Shown: piece by piece, positions 17,333 to 26,646 of the stretch
Numbering within the stretch: position 1 is the first letter of the stretch
Layout of the letters: each line of letters opens with the position of its first letter
Source: Rhodococcus sp. Leaf278
GTDB lineage: Bacteria; Actinomycetota; Actinomycetes; Mycobacteriales; Mycobacteriaceae
Length of the DNA stretch: 64,000 nt
Direction of reading: 5' to 3'
Assembly: GCF_001426085.1 (NCBI RefSeq)
Contig: NZ_LMRR01000012.1
Span: 251,318-315,317, forward strand
Translations under genes and position numbers: made by a program
The notes under the pieces: model-generated
Databases searched by the model: none
What the model was told of the DNA's origin: nothing
The model's input: the letters and a program-made list of their open reading frames with translations, nothing else

Positions 17333-18187
17333 TCACGACGCCGCGGAGATTCCGAAGACCTGAGCCAATTCGTTGATCTTGAGCGCTTTGGCCAGACGAG
17401 GCAGATCGCTGCCGTCCTTGACATGGGCACCGTCGGCACCGAGGGCGTCGATCACATCGTGCGCCCAGGACACATCGGTGGGGGAGGGAGCGAGTTCGCG
17501 GTTGACGATGGCGACCTGATCGGTGTGCATGCAGAGTTTGCCGGCCATGCCCATCGACAGCGTCAACGCAGCGTCGCGGCCGAGGATGCTGTCGTTCGCG
17601 GTCAATGTCGGACCATCGATGGGTCCGGGCAGTCGCGCGACCCGTGACGAGACGACCAGGCGTGAGCGTGGGTAGGCCATGGCCAGCGGATCGTCGCTCA
17701 TGCCGGTGTCGCGTCGGAAGTCACCGCTGCCGAACGCGAGCCGAAAGGTGGAGTCGGCCCGTGCGATCTCGGTGGCGGCCTCCAGGCCGGCGGCCGATTC
17801 GACCAAGGCGAGGATCGGGGTGCCGTCGGCGAGGCGGGCGGCTGTCGCCTCGACCTGACCGCCACTCTCGGTCTTCGCGAGCATGACTCCCACGAGGCCG
17901 GGCAGACCCGACAATGCGGCAAGATCGTCGGCCCAGTACGGAGTCGTCGCGTCGTTGACACGGACCCACGCGGAGTTGCCCTCGCTCAGCCAGCGGACAA
18001 CGGCCTCGCGTGCGGCAGGCTTCTTGGCCGGAGCCACCGCGTCCTCGATGTCGAGGATGACGGCGTCGACACCGGACGCCACTGCAGCGTCGAACGTGTC
18101 GGGCTTCGTGGCGGGTACCAACAGCCACGATCGAGCGCGGTCGGGTGCAACGCCGGATGCCACCGGTGTCTCCATGAAAGTAGTCAC
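17333..18187 (-). CDS. HpcH/HpaI aldolase-family CoA ester lyase (CitE-like)
   Basis: This 284-residue TIM-barrel protein starts at GTG 18187 with GAGGAG 6 bases upstream. Family marks: SWLLVPATKPD, AVILDIEDAVAPAKK (metal-binding acidic cluster), WVRVNDATTPYW, ILALVESAAGL and FGSGDFRRDTGMSDDP. Relatives cleave citryl-, malyl- or methylmalyl-CoA-type esters. The exact substrate cannot be told from sequence, and no citrate lyase subunits are nearby. It is followed upstream on the same strand by the LapA-like gene with a 78-base gap. Confidence 0.85.
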   Translation of the reverse strand: MTTFMETPVASGVAPDRARSWLLVPATKPDTFDAAVASGVDAVILDIEDAVAPAKKPAAREAVVRWLSEGNSAWVRVNDATTPYWADDLAALSGLPGLVGVMLAKTESGGQVEATAARLADGTPILALVESAAGLEAATEIARADSTFRLAFGSGDFRRDTGMSDDPLAMAYPRSRLVVSSRVARLPGPIDGPTLTANDSILGRDAALTLSMGMAGKLCMHTDQVAIVNRELAPSPTDVSWAHDVIDALGADGAHVKDGSDLPRLAKALKINELAQVFGISAAS

Positions 18188-18265
18188 GTCATGCTCCTCG
18201 AGTGAAGTCGGGCACCGCCAACCTTATCGATTCAGTCGAACGGGGCCAGCTTCTGTACATAGTGT

Positions 18266-18706
18266 TCACGAACCGTGACGCTGATTCTTCTTTGCTGCGC
18301 GGCGTACCTGAAGGATGCGTGCGCCACCGGCCATGGCCATCACCAGTGCGCCCGCGATCGCGGCCAGCAACATGCTGATGCCGAGCGGAAGATCGAGCTG
18401 CCAGGCGAAGATCTGCACGGTGACCGAGTCGAGGTTCTGCACGATGAACACGAGGAGGACCACGAGGACGACTGCCCCGACCACCAATCCGGTCCACAGC
18501 GCGGCGGTCCGCGTATGAGCGACGTCCTTGGGGGTGTGTTGCTGTTCCGGAACGAATTCGGGGTCGGGTGCGGAATGGCCGTCCGAATCCGGGGTAGTGA
18601 TCGGGGCGAGATCGCCGGAGGCACTCGCCGACCGATCGAATCCCGCCTTCGTCGACGCCGATGTGTCGAACTGTGCCTCGTTGCTGTCGTCTGCTCTGGT
18701 GGCCAT
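18266..18706 (-). CDS. LapA-domain (DUF1049) membrane protein
   Basis: The protein has 146 residues from ATG 18706, which has AAGGA 8 bases upstream; a longer frame to 18748 lacks support. An acidic, Ser/Thr-rich N-terminus of about 65 residues is followed by two membrane helices (WTGLVVGAVVLVVLLVFIVQ and ISMLLAAIAGALVMAMA). The LapA pattern IVQNLDSVTVQIFAWQLDLPLG lies between them, and a basic tail follows. In E. coli, LapA takes part in LPS assembly control. Here, without LPS, the role is unknown. It is divergent from rlmN. Confidence 0.82.
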   Translation of the reverse strand: MATRADDSNEAQFDTSASTKAGFDRSASASGDLAPITTPDSDGHSAPDPEFVPEQQHTPKDVAHTRTAALWTGLVVGAVVLVVLLVFIVQNLDSVTVQIFAWQLDLPLGISMLLAAIAGALVMAMAGGARILQVRRAAKKNQRHGS

Positions 18707-18872
18707 GTGGATGATCCTTTCGCACGTGCGGTCCGAATGCACGCGCAATCGGTCCCGGCCTCAGTACCCGCCGAGGCACCGTCGAAAACCGTCGCGAATA
18801 GGACTGTGAGCACAACGGGTGGACAATGGTGAGCATGGAGTTGAGTCAGCAGGAACGACGCGGGGGTCGAGC

Positions 18873-20024
18873 ATGAGTGATTCCGCAGCCGCAACGGACG
18901 GCGCGACCGAGCAGAAGAGGCCCAACCTTCCCCTCGTCTTCACCGCTCCCCGCCGGGGCATGCCGTCGCGCCACCTCGCCGACCTGGACAAAGAGGGGCT
19001 ACGGGAGGCAGTGAAGGCGCTGGGTCTGCCAGCATTTCGGGCCGATCAGTTGGCGCGGCACTATTACGCGCGACTCGAAGCCGACACGACCAAGATGACC
19101 GACCTTCCGGCCGAGGCTCGCGAGAAGGTCGGTGCCGATCTCTTTCCCACGTTGCTGACGCCGATCAAGCACCTGGCATGTGACGACGGTGACACTCGAA
19201 AGACCCTGTGGAAGGCCAACGACGGCACGTTGCTCGAGAGCGTTTTGATGCGGTACCCGGATCGGGCGACTCTGTGCATCTCCAGTCAGGCCGGGTGCGG
19301 AATGGCCTGCCCCTTCTGTGCGACGGGCCAGGCCGGGCTGACGAGGAACCTGTCGACGGCCGAGATCGTCGATCAGGTCCGTTCGGCTGCTGCTGATCTG
19401 CGTGACGGCGTGGTCCACGGCGGCGAGGGCCGACTGTCCAACGTGGTGTTCATGGGGATGGGTGAGCCGCTGGCCAACTACAAACGCGTGGTGGCGGCAG
19501 TGCGCAAGATCGTGTCACCCGCGCCCGACGGTCTGGGACTCTCACAACGTTCGGTCACCGTGTCCACGGTCGGTCTGGCTCCGGCCATCCGCAAGTTGGC
19601 CGACGAGGGACTGTCCGTCACCTTGGCGGTGTCTCTGCACACGCCCGACGACGAACTTCGCGACACGTTGGTTCCGGTCAACAACCGGTGGTCGGTGGCG
19701 GAGGTGCTCTCCGCGGCCCGGTACTACGCCGATCAGACCGGTCGACGTGTCTCGATCGAGTACGCGATGATCCGGGACGTCAACGATCAGCCGTGGCGAG
19801 CGGACATGTTGGGCAAGAAGCTGCACAAGGCGCTCGGTTCGCGGGTCCACGTGAACCTGATTCCGCTCAACCCGACTCCGGGCAGCGAGTGGGACGCCAG
19901 CCCGAAACCGGTCGAGCGAGAATTCGTCAGACGAGTGATCGCGCAGGGCGTCTCGTGCACGGTGCGCGACACTCGTGGTCAGGAGATCGCCGCGGCATGC
20001 GGTCAGCTCGCCGCCGAGAACTGA
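18873..20024 (+). CDS. rlmN: Dual-specificity RNA methyltransferase RlmN (radical SAM)
   Basis: The protein has 383 residues from ATG 18873. The 4Fe-4S radical-SAM motif CGMACPFC is present, with [52 protein letters not shown]-type core ([14 protein letters not shown]) and the C-terminal catalytic Cys in [14 protein letters not shown]. It methylates C2 of A2503 in 23S rRNA and A37 of some tRNAs. An in-frame ATG at 18819 would add 18 residues but has no ribosome site. It converges with the DUF2631 gene (8 bases apart). Confidence 0.96.
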   Translation: MSDSAAATDGATEQKRPNLPLVFTAPRRGMPSRHLADLDKEGLREAVKALGLPAFRADQLARHYYARLEADTTKMTDLPAEAREKVGADLFPTLLTPIKHLACDDGDTRKTLWKANDGTLLESVLMRYPDRATLCISSQAGCGMACPFCATGQAGLTRNLSTAEIVDQVRSAAADLRDGVVHGGEGRLSNVVFMGMGEPLANYKRVVAAVRKIVSPAPDGLGLSQRSVTVSTVGLAPAIRKLADEGLSVTLAVSLHTPDDELRDTLVPVNNRWSVAEVLSAARYYADQTGRRVSIEYAMIRDVNDQPWRADMLGKKLHKALGSRVHVNLIPLNPTPGSEWDASPKPVEREFVRRVIAQGVSCTVRDTRGQEIAAACGQLAAEN

Positions 20025-20032
20025 ACCGGGAG

Positions 20033-20302
20033 CTACCGGGGCTTGCGGCGAACGATCACGTCACGCACGACCATTCCGACCAGGGCGACGGCAAATCCGA
20101 TCAGCCACAGGTCCTCGACCTTGCCGGTGTGGTTACCGATGATCATGAACAGCAGGAATGCGGCAACGACGATGGCGGCCACTCGCATCGCACGGTTCGA
20201 CTCGCCACTCCACCCCCACTCGGCGGACGGCACGTCCGGAACCTCGTGACGGGTATCGACGACCTGGTCGTACGAAGCGGTTTCCAGTTCGTTGTTTGCC
20301 AC
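20033..20302 (-). CDS. DUF2631 small membrane protein
   Basis: This 89-residue protein starts at GTG 20302, preceded by GAGAGGA. Residues 1-35 are soluble (VPDVPSAEWGWSGE is the recognisable family motif). Two helices follow (about 40-57 and 65-82), and the protein ends in RRKPR. This family (Rv2876 type) is actinobacterial and of unknown function. Confidence 0.85.
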   Translation of the reverse strand: MANNELETASYDQVVDTRHEVPDVPSAEWGWSGESNRAMRVAAIVVAAFLLFMIIGNHTGKVEDLWLIGFAVALVGMVVRDVIVRRKPR

Positions 20303-20457
20303 CGGTCGGTCCTCTCGGGTGATGATTCACGTTGACGTGCGCACGAGGCGTGTCTCGGCTGCCGCGTGGGGACAATATTGGCATACGACCGCCCGTCGTA
20401 GCCATCAGGGTTGCGCTCACCCGGCGCGAGTATCGACTTCGGTGAGAGACTGCCTCG

Positions 20458-21417
20458 GTGACGTCCGAGCGCCTTCCGCACCCGCTGACCCAGTTTCCGC
20501 TGAGCTATCCCCGCGACATGGTCGGGTACGGCCGAACTCCACCGGACGCCCAGTGGCCGGGAGGGGCGAACATCGCCGTCCAATTCGTCCTCAACTACGA
20601 GGAGGGCGCAGAGAACAACGTGCTCGACGGCGACACCAAGTCCGAGACGTTTCTGTCGGAAATGATAGGGGCGCAAGCGTTTCCGAATCGCCACATGAGT
20701 ATGGAGTCCCTGTACGAGTACGGATCCAGGGCAGGCGTGTGGCGAGTACTCCGGGCATTCGAGAAACGAGACCTTCCTCTGACGGTGTTCGCCGTCGCCA
20801 AAGCCATGGAACGGAATCCGGAAGTGGTTGCCGCATTGGCAGAGCTCGGTCACGAGATCGCCTGCCACGGCTTGCGGTGGCTTTCGTATCAACAGATCGA
20901 CGAGAACGTCGAGCGCGAGCACATGGCCGAGGCGGTGGCGATCCTGACGGAGCTGACCGGCTCGGCTCCGCTGGGGTGGTACACCGGGCGCGATTCACCG
21001 AACACGCGATCACTCGTCGTCGAACACGGTGGATTCGTCTACGACTCCGACTCCTACGCCGATGACCTGCCCTATTGGGAGAAGGTGTCCACCGGCAGTG
21101 GGACGGTCGATCATCTGGTGGTGCCGTACACACTCGATACCAACGACATGCGGTTCGCCTCACCGGGAGGCTTCTCGACCGGTGACGAGTTCTACGCACA
21201 TCTCCGGGACGCGTTCGACGTGCTCTATGCCGAGGGAGAGCAGGGCAGCCCCAAGATGCTGTCGATCGGACTGCACTGTCGACTGGTGGGCAGACCTGCT
21301 CGCATCGCGGCCCTCGAACGCTTTCTGGATCACGTGCAATCGCACGAGAAGGTATGGGTCGCCAAGCGAATCGATATCGCCGAGCACTGGCGCGCCGTAC
21401 ATCCCCCCGGTGCCTGA
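20458..21417 (+). CDS. puuE: PuuE-type allantoinase (polysaccharide deacetylase fold)
   Basis: This 319-residue protein has the NodB-like fold and the hallmark sequence of the cofactor-independent allantoinase group: YPRDMVGYGRTPPD, QFVLNYEEGAENNVLDGD, ESLYEYGSRAGVWR, LGWYTGRDSPNTR, YDSDSYADDLPYW, PYTLDTNDMRF and IGLHCRLVGRPAR. Such enzymes open allantoin to allantoate in purine breakdown. No other urate/allantoin gene is beside it, so pathway membership is by family only. The start is GTG 20458. A polysaccharide deacetylase of other specificity is the alternative. Confidence 0.87.
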   Translation: MTSERLPHPLTQFPLSYPRDMVGYGRTPPDAQWPGGANIAVQFVLNYEEGAENNVLDGDTKSETFLSEMIGAQAFPNRHMSMESLYEYGSRAGVWRVLRAFEKRDLPLTVFAVAKAMERNPEVVAALAELGHEIACHGLRWLSYQQIDENVEREHMAEAVAILTELTGSAPLGWYTGRDSPNTRSLVVEHGGFVYDSDSYADDLPYWEKVSTGSGTVDHLVVPYTLDTNDMRFASPGGFSTGDEFYAHLRDAFDVLYAEGEQGSPKMLSIGLHCRLVGRPARIAALERFLDHVQSHEKVWVAKRIDIAEHWRAVHPPGA

Positions 21418-21418
21418 C

Positions 21419-21940
21419 TCAACGGGCGGAACGGCACGCCTTCTCCAGCGCGCCGAAGTACCGGTCGGTGGCCAATGCCTGCCCGCGTCGACCCACCGGG
21501 CCGGCCAGTCTGGTGTACCAGCGCCCCGGCCGTGAGAACGCCGAGATGTGTGCGGTGACGATGCCGTCGGCAGGGGAGTAATCGATGTGGAAGAGTTCCT
21601 CACCGGCCTCGGGGTGGCCGTCCAGCGTGCCGTAGGCGAACCCCTGGCGATTGGCCTCGTCGATGACGTAGATCACCCGGCACGGGATTCGAATCGGGCC
21701 CAGCGTGAGCACCACCACCGCGTCGGTGATAGCGGTGTCGGTGGTCGGGTGGACCTTGAGGCCCGCACCCCGATGCATATCCCACTGCATCAGGGCGTCG
21801 GCTCCGGCCCCGAATTCGTCGAGTCCGGATCCGATCACCCGCGACTTCGCCAGGTGGTGGTAGCCGGTCGGAAACCTGCTTTTCGTCGCCCCCACATCGG
21901 CGTAGTTGAACGATGCCGTGCGGTACTTCGAGACGTCCAT
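21419..21940 (-). CDS. DUF1990 family protein
   Basis: This 173-residue protein matches the DUF1990 pattern: [54 protein letters not shown], and [11 protein letters not shown]. There are no signal peptide or membrane segments. The family is found in actinobacteria and plants and its function is unknown; a lipid-like ligand pocket has been suggested by fold, which I treat as inference. It converges with puuE (one base apart) and is divergent from dxr. Confidence 0.85.
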   Translation of the reverse strand: MDVSKYRTASFNYADVGATKSRFPTGYHHLAKSRVIGSGLDEFGAGADALMQWDMHRGAGLKVHPTTDTAITDAVVVLTLGPIRIPCRVIYVIDEANRQGFAYGTLDGHPEAGEELFHIDYSPADGIVTAHISAFSRPGRWYTRLAGPVGRRGQALATDRYFGALEKACRSAR

Positions 21941-22008
21941 GGCCTCCAGCGTGCCAGCCTTCGTCGACGCATAGGGGTTTCTCAGGCTCGGTAGGCAACA
22001 ATGGACCG

Positions 22009-23199
22009 GTGCCAGACCATAGTGGAACGACCACCTCGGATCGCCCCGCGCCGATTCGCGTGCTGCTGTTGGGGAGTACCGGATCGATCGGAACCCAAGC
22101 GCTCGACGTCATCGCAGCCAACCCTGGTCGCTTCGTCGTCGTCGGTCTCGCGGCGGGCGGCGGAAACATCGACCTGCTGCGTCGTCAGATCGCCGAAACC
22201 GGTGTCGACCGTGTTGCCGTCGCCGATCCGGACGCTGCCGCCGCGCTCGATTTTCCGGGAACACTCAGTGGACCACGGGCAGTCACCGAACTCGTCGAGA
22301 CGACTCCGGCGGACGTGGTGCTCAATGCGCTGGTGGGATCGCTAGGCCTCGAACCGACGCTCGCAGCGTTGAAAACCGGTGCCCGGCTCGCATTGGCCAA
22401 CAAGGAATCACTGGTGGCCGGAGGCGAACTCGTCCTCGCTGCTGCCGCCCCCGGGCAGATCGTGCCGGTGGACTCGGAGCACTCGGCGTTGGCGCAATGC
22501 CTTCGCAGCGGCACCCGCAGCGAGGTGGATCGGTTGATCCTGACCGCGTCGGGTGGACCGTTCCGCGGGTGGACCGAGACCGAGCTGAAGTCGGTTACCC
22601 CGAAGCAGGCCGCGGCGCACCCCACCTGGTCGATGGGTCCGATGAATACCTTGAACTCGGCGACCCTGGTGAACAAGGGGCTCGAGCTGATCGAGGCGCA
22701 TCTGCTCTTCGGAGTTCCCTACGACAAGATAGACGTGACCGTGCACCGTCAATCCATCGTGCATTCCATGGTCACATTCGTCGACGGCTCCACCATCGCC
22801 CAAGCCAGCCCACCGGACATGAAGCTGCCGATCGGTCTGGCACTCGGGTGGCCCGATCGAGTGCCGGATGTCGCTCGCGCACTCGACTTCACCTCGGCGT
22901 TCTCCTGGGACTTCGAGCCGTTGGACGATCGAGTGTTCCCCGCCGTGCAGCTCGCCCGCGAAGCCGGAATTCTCGGCGGGTCAATGACCGCCGTCTACAA
23001 CGCGTCCAACGAGATCGCGGCCGAGGCATTCTTGGCCGGACACATCGAATTCCCGCAGATCGTGCAGACCGTGCGTGCGGTGGTCGACGGCGGTCGTGCG
23101 GACTGGTCGGCGGTGCCGACTACCGTGGACGACGTACTCGCGGCGGATTCCTGGGCCCGCGCGCATGCGCGTGAGCTCCTGAAGCAGAAGGGCGTCTGA
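22009..23199 (+). CDS. dxr: 1-deoxy-D-xylulose 5-phosphate reductoisomerase
   Basis: The protein has 396 residues from GTG 22009. It performs the second step of the MEP isoprenoid pathway. Visible: NADPH-binding [27 protein letters not shown], the metal/substrate motif [47 protein letters not shown] and [15 protein letters not shown] longer frame upstream overlaps the DUF1990 gene and is not used. It begins the dxr-rip1-ispG cluster, with rip1 starting 5 bases after the stop. Confidence 0.96.
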   Translation: MPDHSGTTTSDRPAPIRVLLLGSTGSIGTQALDVIAANPGRFVVVGLAAGGGNIDLLRRQIAETGVDRVAVADPDAAAALDFPGTLSGPRAVTELVETTPADVVLNALVGSLGLEPTLAALKTGARLALANKESLVAGGELVLAAAAPGQIVPVDSEHSALAQCLRSGTRSEVDRLILTASGGPFRGWTETELKSVTPKQAAAHPTWSMGPMNTLNSATLVNKGLELIEAHLLFGVPYDKIDVTVHRQSIVHSMVTFVDGSTIAQASPPDMKLPIGLALGWPDRVPDVARALDFTSAFSWDFEPLDDRVFPAVQLAREAGILGGSMTAVYNASNEIAAEAFLAGHIEFPQIVQTVRAVVDGGRADWSAVPTTVDDVLAADSWARAHARELLKQKGV

Positions 23200-23204
23200 C
23201 TCAC

Positions 23205-24425
23205 ATGGTGTTCGCACTCGGCGTCGTGCTGTTCGCCGTCGGCATCGGTGTGTCGATAGCACTGCACGAGGCAGGACACATGTGGACCGCGAAAGCGCTC
23301 GGCATGAAGGTCCGTCGGTACTACATCGGTTTCGGCCCCAAGATCTTCTCCTTCCGGCGCGGCGAGACCGAATACGGTCTCAAGGCGATTCCGGCCGGAG
23401 GGTTCTGCGACATCGCCGGAATGACGGCGATCGACGAGCTCGCTCCCGACGAAGTCGAGCGAGCGATGTACCGCCAGAAGACGTGGAAGCGCATCGTCGT
23501 CATGGTCGGCGGCATCGCGATGAACTTCGTGCTCGGCATCGTGCTGGTGTACACGTTGGTGGTCGGGTGGGGAACGCCGGATCGCGTGACGCCGCCGACT
23601 GTCCAGGTCAGTGATGTCGTATGCATCGCTCCCTCGCAGACCGAGGACGGCACACTGGCACCGTGTTCCGGAAGCAGTCCTGCGGCCGAAGCCGGTCTTC
23701 GCCAGGGCGACGTCGTCACCGCCGTCAACGGTGAGCCGGCGCAGTACTGGTCCGAGGTCGTCGAAGCAGTGCAGGCGTCGTCCGGCTCGGTGGATCTGAC
23801 CATCGAGCGAGACGGTTCGCCCATCGATCTGACCATCCCGATCACCGAGGTTCAGCGCTTCGTCACCGATCCGGACACCGGAGCCAAGGAATCGACCACG
23901 GTCGGCGCGGTCGGGGTCAGCGGCTCCACGATTGCGCCCCCGAATGTTCGGTACAACCCGATCGAGGCAGTACCCGAGACCTTCGTCTTCACCGGCGACA
24001 TCTTCGTCCAGACCGGTAAAGCGCTGGTGCAGCTGCCCACCAAGGTGCAGGCGCTGTGGGAGTCGATCTTCGGCGGGGAACGTGGACTGGACACCCCGAT
24101 GAGCGTCGTGGGTGCGAGCGTCATCGGCGGCCAGGCCGCCGAGAACGACAACTGGGCTCTGTTCGTCGGTTTGCTCGCCTCGCTGAACTTCTTCCTCGGT
24201 GCGTTCAACATCGTGCCGCTGCTGCCGTTGGACGGTGGCCACATCGCCGTGACCATCTACGAGCGCATCCGCAACATTTTCCGCAACCGCCGCGGTCTAC
24301 CCGACGGCGCGCCGGTGGACTACATGAAGCTCATGCCGGTCACCTATGTGGTGATCATCGTTTTCATCGGGTTCTCTCTCTTGACACTTACGGCGGACAT
24401 CGTCAACCCGATTCAATTGTTCTAA
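23205..24425 (+). CDS. rip1: Site-2 membrane zinc protease (Rip1/RseP, M50)
   Basis: The protein has 406 residues. The zinc motif H21-E22-AG-H25 lies in the first membrane helix (VSIALHEAGHMWTAKALG), a PDZ domain spans about residues 150-220 (GSSPAAEAGLRQGDVVTAVNG), and the second catalytic motif L342-D343-G lies in NIVPLLPLDGGH. Homologues cut anti-sigma factors within the membrane; in mycobacteria Rip1 controls several sigma-factor pathways. It is located between the MEP genes dxr and ispG as in M. tuberculosis Rv2869c. The 37-base gap to ispG suggests one operon. Confidence 0.96.
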   Translation: MVFALGVVLFAVGIGVSIALHEAGHMWTAKALGMKVRRYYIGFGPKIFSFRRGETEYGLKAIPAGGFCDIAGMTAIDELAPDEVERAMYRQKTWKRIVVMVGGIAMNFVLGIVLVYTLVVGWGTPDRVTPPTVQVSDVVCIAPSQTEDGTLAPCSGSSPAAEAGLRQGDVVTAVNGEPAQYWSEVVEAVQASSGSVDLTIERDGSPIDLTIPITEVQRFVTDPDTGAKESTTVGAVGVSGSTIAPPNVRYNPIEAVPETFVFTGDIFVQTGKALVQLPTKVQALWESIFGGERGLDTPMSVVGASVIGGQAAENDNWALFVGLLASLNFFLGAFNIVPLLPLDGGHIAVTIYERIRNIFRNRRGLPDGAPVDYMKLMPVTYVVIIVFIGFSLLTLTADIVNPIQLF

Positions 24426-24462
24426 GTAGACTCGACAGTCGTAGCTAGGAAAGAAGGCCACT

Positions 24463-25626
24463 GTGTCCGTGTCAGTCGGATTGGGAATGCCCGCACCGCC
24501 GGTGCCCGTACTTGCGCCACGTCGAAAGACCAGGCAGCTCCAGGTCGGATCGGTGGGAGTGGGTAGCGACAGCCCCATCTCGGTGCAGTCCATGTGCACC
24601 ACCAAAACTCACGACATCAACGCCACGCTGCAGCAGATTGCCGAGCTGACGGCGTCGGGCTGCGACATCGTCCGTGTGGCATGCCCCACACAAGAAGACG
24701 CTGATGCGCTGTCTATCATCGCCAGGAAAAGTCAGATACCGGTGATCGCCGATATCCACTTCCAGCCCAAGTACATCTTCGCCGCGATCGAGGCCGGTTG
24801 CGCCGCAGTTCGTGTCAATCCCGGAAACATCAAGGAATTCGACGGCCGAGTCAAGGAAGTCGCGAAGGCCGCCGGCGATGCGAACATACCGATTCGCATC
24901 GGTGTGAACGCAGGCTCACTGGATCCCCGCCTGATGAAGAAGTACGGCAAGGCCACTCCCGAGGCGCTCGTCGAATCTGCGCTGTGGGAGGCCGGGCTGT
25001 TCGAGGAACACGGATTCGGCGATATCAAAATCTCCGTCAAACACAACGACCCTGTCGTGATGGTCGCCGCGTACGAGCAGCTCGCCGCTCAGTGCGACTA
25101 CCCGTTGCACCTCGGCGTCACCGAGGCCGGCCCCGCTTTTCAGGGCACGATCAAGTCCTCGGTTGCCTTCGGGGCGTTGCTCTCCCGTGGAATCGGCGAC
25201 ACCATCCGCGTCTCTCTGTCGGCACCACCCGCCGAGGAGATCAAGGTCGGAAACCAGATTCTTCAGTCCCTCAACCTGCGCCCTCGCAAGCTCGAGATCG
25301 TCTCGTGCCCGTCCTGTGGGCGTGCTCAGGTCGACGTCTACACCCTCGCAGACGAGGTCACTGCAGGCCTCGAAGGCATGGAAATCCCGCTGCGCGTAGC
25401 CGTCATGGGCTGCGTCGTCAACGGGCCGGGCGAGGCACGCGACGCTGATCTGGGCGTGGCGTCGGGCAACGGCAAGGGCCAGATCTTCGTCAAGGGCAAG
25501 GTCATCAAGACGGTTCCGGAGGCGCAGATCGTGGAGACCTTGATCGAGGAAGCAATGCGCATCGCGGAGGAATTCGAGAAGGACGAGACTGCCGACGGCG
25601 GCGCTCCGGTAGTGACTGTCAGCTGA
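24463..25626 (+). CDS. ispG: 4-hydroxy-3-methylbut-2-en-1-yl diphosphate synthase (MEP pathway)
   Basis: This 387-residue protein starts at GTG 24463 after GAAGG. An N-terminal TIM barrel ([47 protein letters not shown]) is followed by the iron-sulfur domain. The cluster Cys residues lie in [11 protein letters not shown] and [12 protein letters not shown]. It converts methylerythritol cyclodiphosphate to HMBPP. It is the third gene of the dxr-rip1-ispG run. Confidence 0.97.
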   Translation: MSVSVGLGMPAPPVPVLAPRRKTRQLQVGSVGVGSDSPISVQSMCTTKTHDINATLQQIAELTASGCDIVRVACPTQEDADALSIIARKSQIPVIADIHFQPKYIFAAIEAGCAAVRVNPGNIKEFDGRVKEVAKAAGDANIPIRIGVNAGSLDPRLMKKYGKATPEALVESALWEAGLFEEHGFGDIKISVKHNDPVVMVAAYEQLAAQCDYPLHLGVTEAGPAFQGTIKSSVAFGALLSRGIGDTIRVSLSAPPAEEIKVGNQILQSLNLRPRKLEIVSCPSCGRAQVDVYTLADEVTAGLEGMEIPLRVAVMGCVVNGPGEARDADLGVASGNGKGQIFVKGKVIKTVPEAQIVETLIEEAMRIAEEFEKDETADGGAPVVTVS

Positions 25627-25747
25627 GCAGGGCGTCCCCGATCGTCATCCGGTTTGTCGCACTGCCACCGGGGGAACACGTTCTCTGGAATGATTCGGTA
25701 GACGCTCGGTCGGTGGTTACGCGGTAGGTGGGTCAGGAGGTCGGTAG

Positions 25748-26584
25748 GTGCTCAAGCTCCTCGGTGCGAAGCCTCTCGGTAATCGAGACACCGCACACGT
25801 GTTGCGGGTGCTCGACGCCGACCCGGTCGCTACCTGCATGGTCGCTGCTCGCGTCCAGGAATCCGGACTGGATCCCAGGTCCTTTCACGGTGAAATGTGG
25901 AGTCGGGGGGGCCCGGACGAATCATTGTGCTTCTACGGAGCGAATCTCGTGCCGCTGCTCGGATCGGGCGACGACCTCCGGTCGTTCGCGGACCGCGCGT
26001 GCCGCGGCCCCCGATTGTGTTCCTCGTTGGTCGGACGGGCCGAACTGACGCTCCCGCTGTGGGAAATGCTCGAAACCGACTGGGGCCCCGCCCGAGAGGT
26101 CCGCGGTGAGCAACCGTTGCTGGCCACGTCGGTTCGCTCGACTTTGCCACCCGATCCTCAGGTCCGTCTCGTCAGACCCGACGAACTCGACGTGTACCTC
26201 ACCGCGGCCGTTGCCATGTTCATCGAGGAAGTGGGAGTAGACCCCCGACAGAACGACGGTGGCCGTGGATACAGACGCCGGATCTCGAGTCTCATTGCGG
26301 CGCAGCGTGCCTGGGCTCGATTCGAGGACGGCCGTGTGGTGTTCAAAGCCGAGATCGGATCGCAGTCGGCGACGGTGGGCCAGATTCAGGGAGTGTGGGT
26401 TCACCCCGACCGCCGAGGCCACGGTCTGGGCGCGTCCGGGACCGCAGCAGTGGTCGACTCGGTCGTTCGTCAGGGCCGCACCGCCAGCCTGTATGTCAAC
26501 AGCTTCAACTACGTCGCCCGTCGCGCGTACGCAAAAATCGGCCTGACTCAGGTCGCGACCTTCACCACGGTATTGCTCGATTAG
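25748..26584 (+). CDS. GNAT acetyltransferase with N-terminal DUF4081-like domain
   Basis: The protein has 278 residues from GTG 25748, with AGGAGG at 7-base spacing. An N-terminal regulatory-looking half (about 1-130) is followed by a GNAT domain with the acetyl-CoA motif QIQGVWVHPDRRGHGLGASG and the typical C-terminal YVNSFNYVARRAYAKIGL. M. tuberculosis carries a similar two-part protein (Rv2867c) next to ispG. The substrate is unknown. Confidence 0.85.
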   Translation: MLKLLGAKPLGNRDTAHVLRVLDADPVATCMVAARVQESGLDPRSFHGEMWSRGGPDESLCFYGANLVPLLGSGDDLRSFADRACRGPRLCSSLVGRAELTLPLWEMLETDWGPAREVRGEQPLLATSVRSTLPPDPQVRLVRPDELDVYLTAAVAMFIEEVGVDPRQNDGGRGYRRRISSLIAAQRAWARFEDGRVVFKAEIGSQSATVGQIQGVWVHPDRRGHGLGASGTAAVVDSVVRQGRTASLYVNSFNYVARRAYAKIGLTQVATFTTVLLD

Positions 26585-26632
26585 CTTGTCGTGAACCGCG
26601 TTTCGTTGCCATCGGTGAGGGGTGCGCCCTAT

Positions 26633-26638
26633 TACGAT
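26633..26638 (+). promoter_or_regulatory. Candidate -10 element of the PBP gene, near-leaderless
   Basis: TACGAT matches TANNNT and ends 8 bases before ATG 26647. No Shine-Dalgarno sequence is present between them. Confidence 0.4.
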
Positions 26639-26646
26639 GGGGCGCA

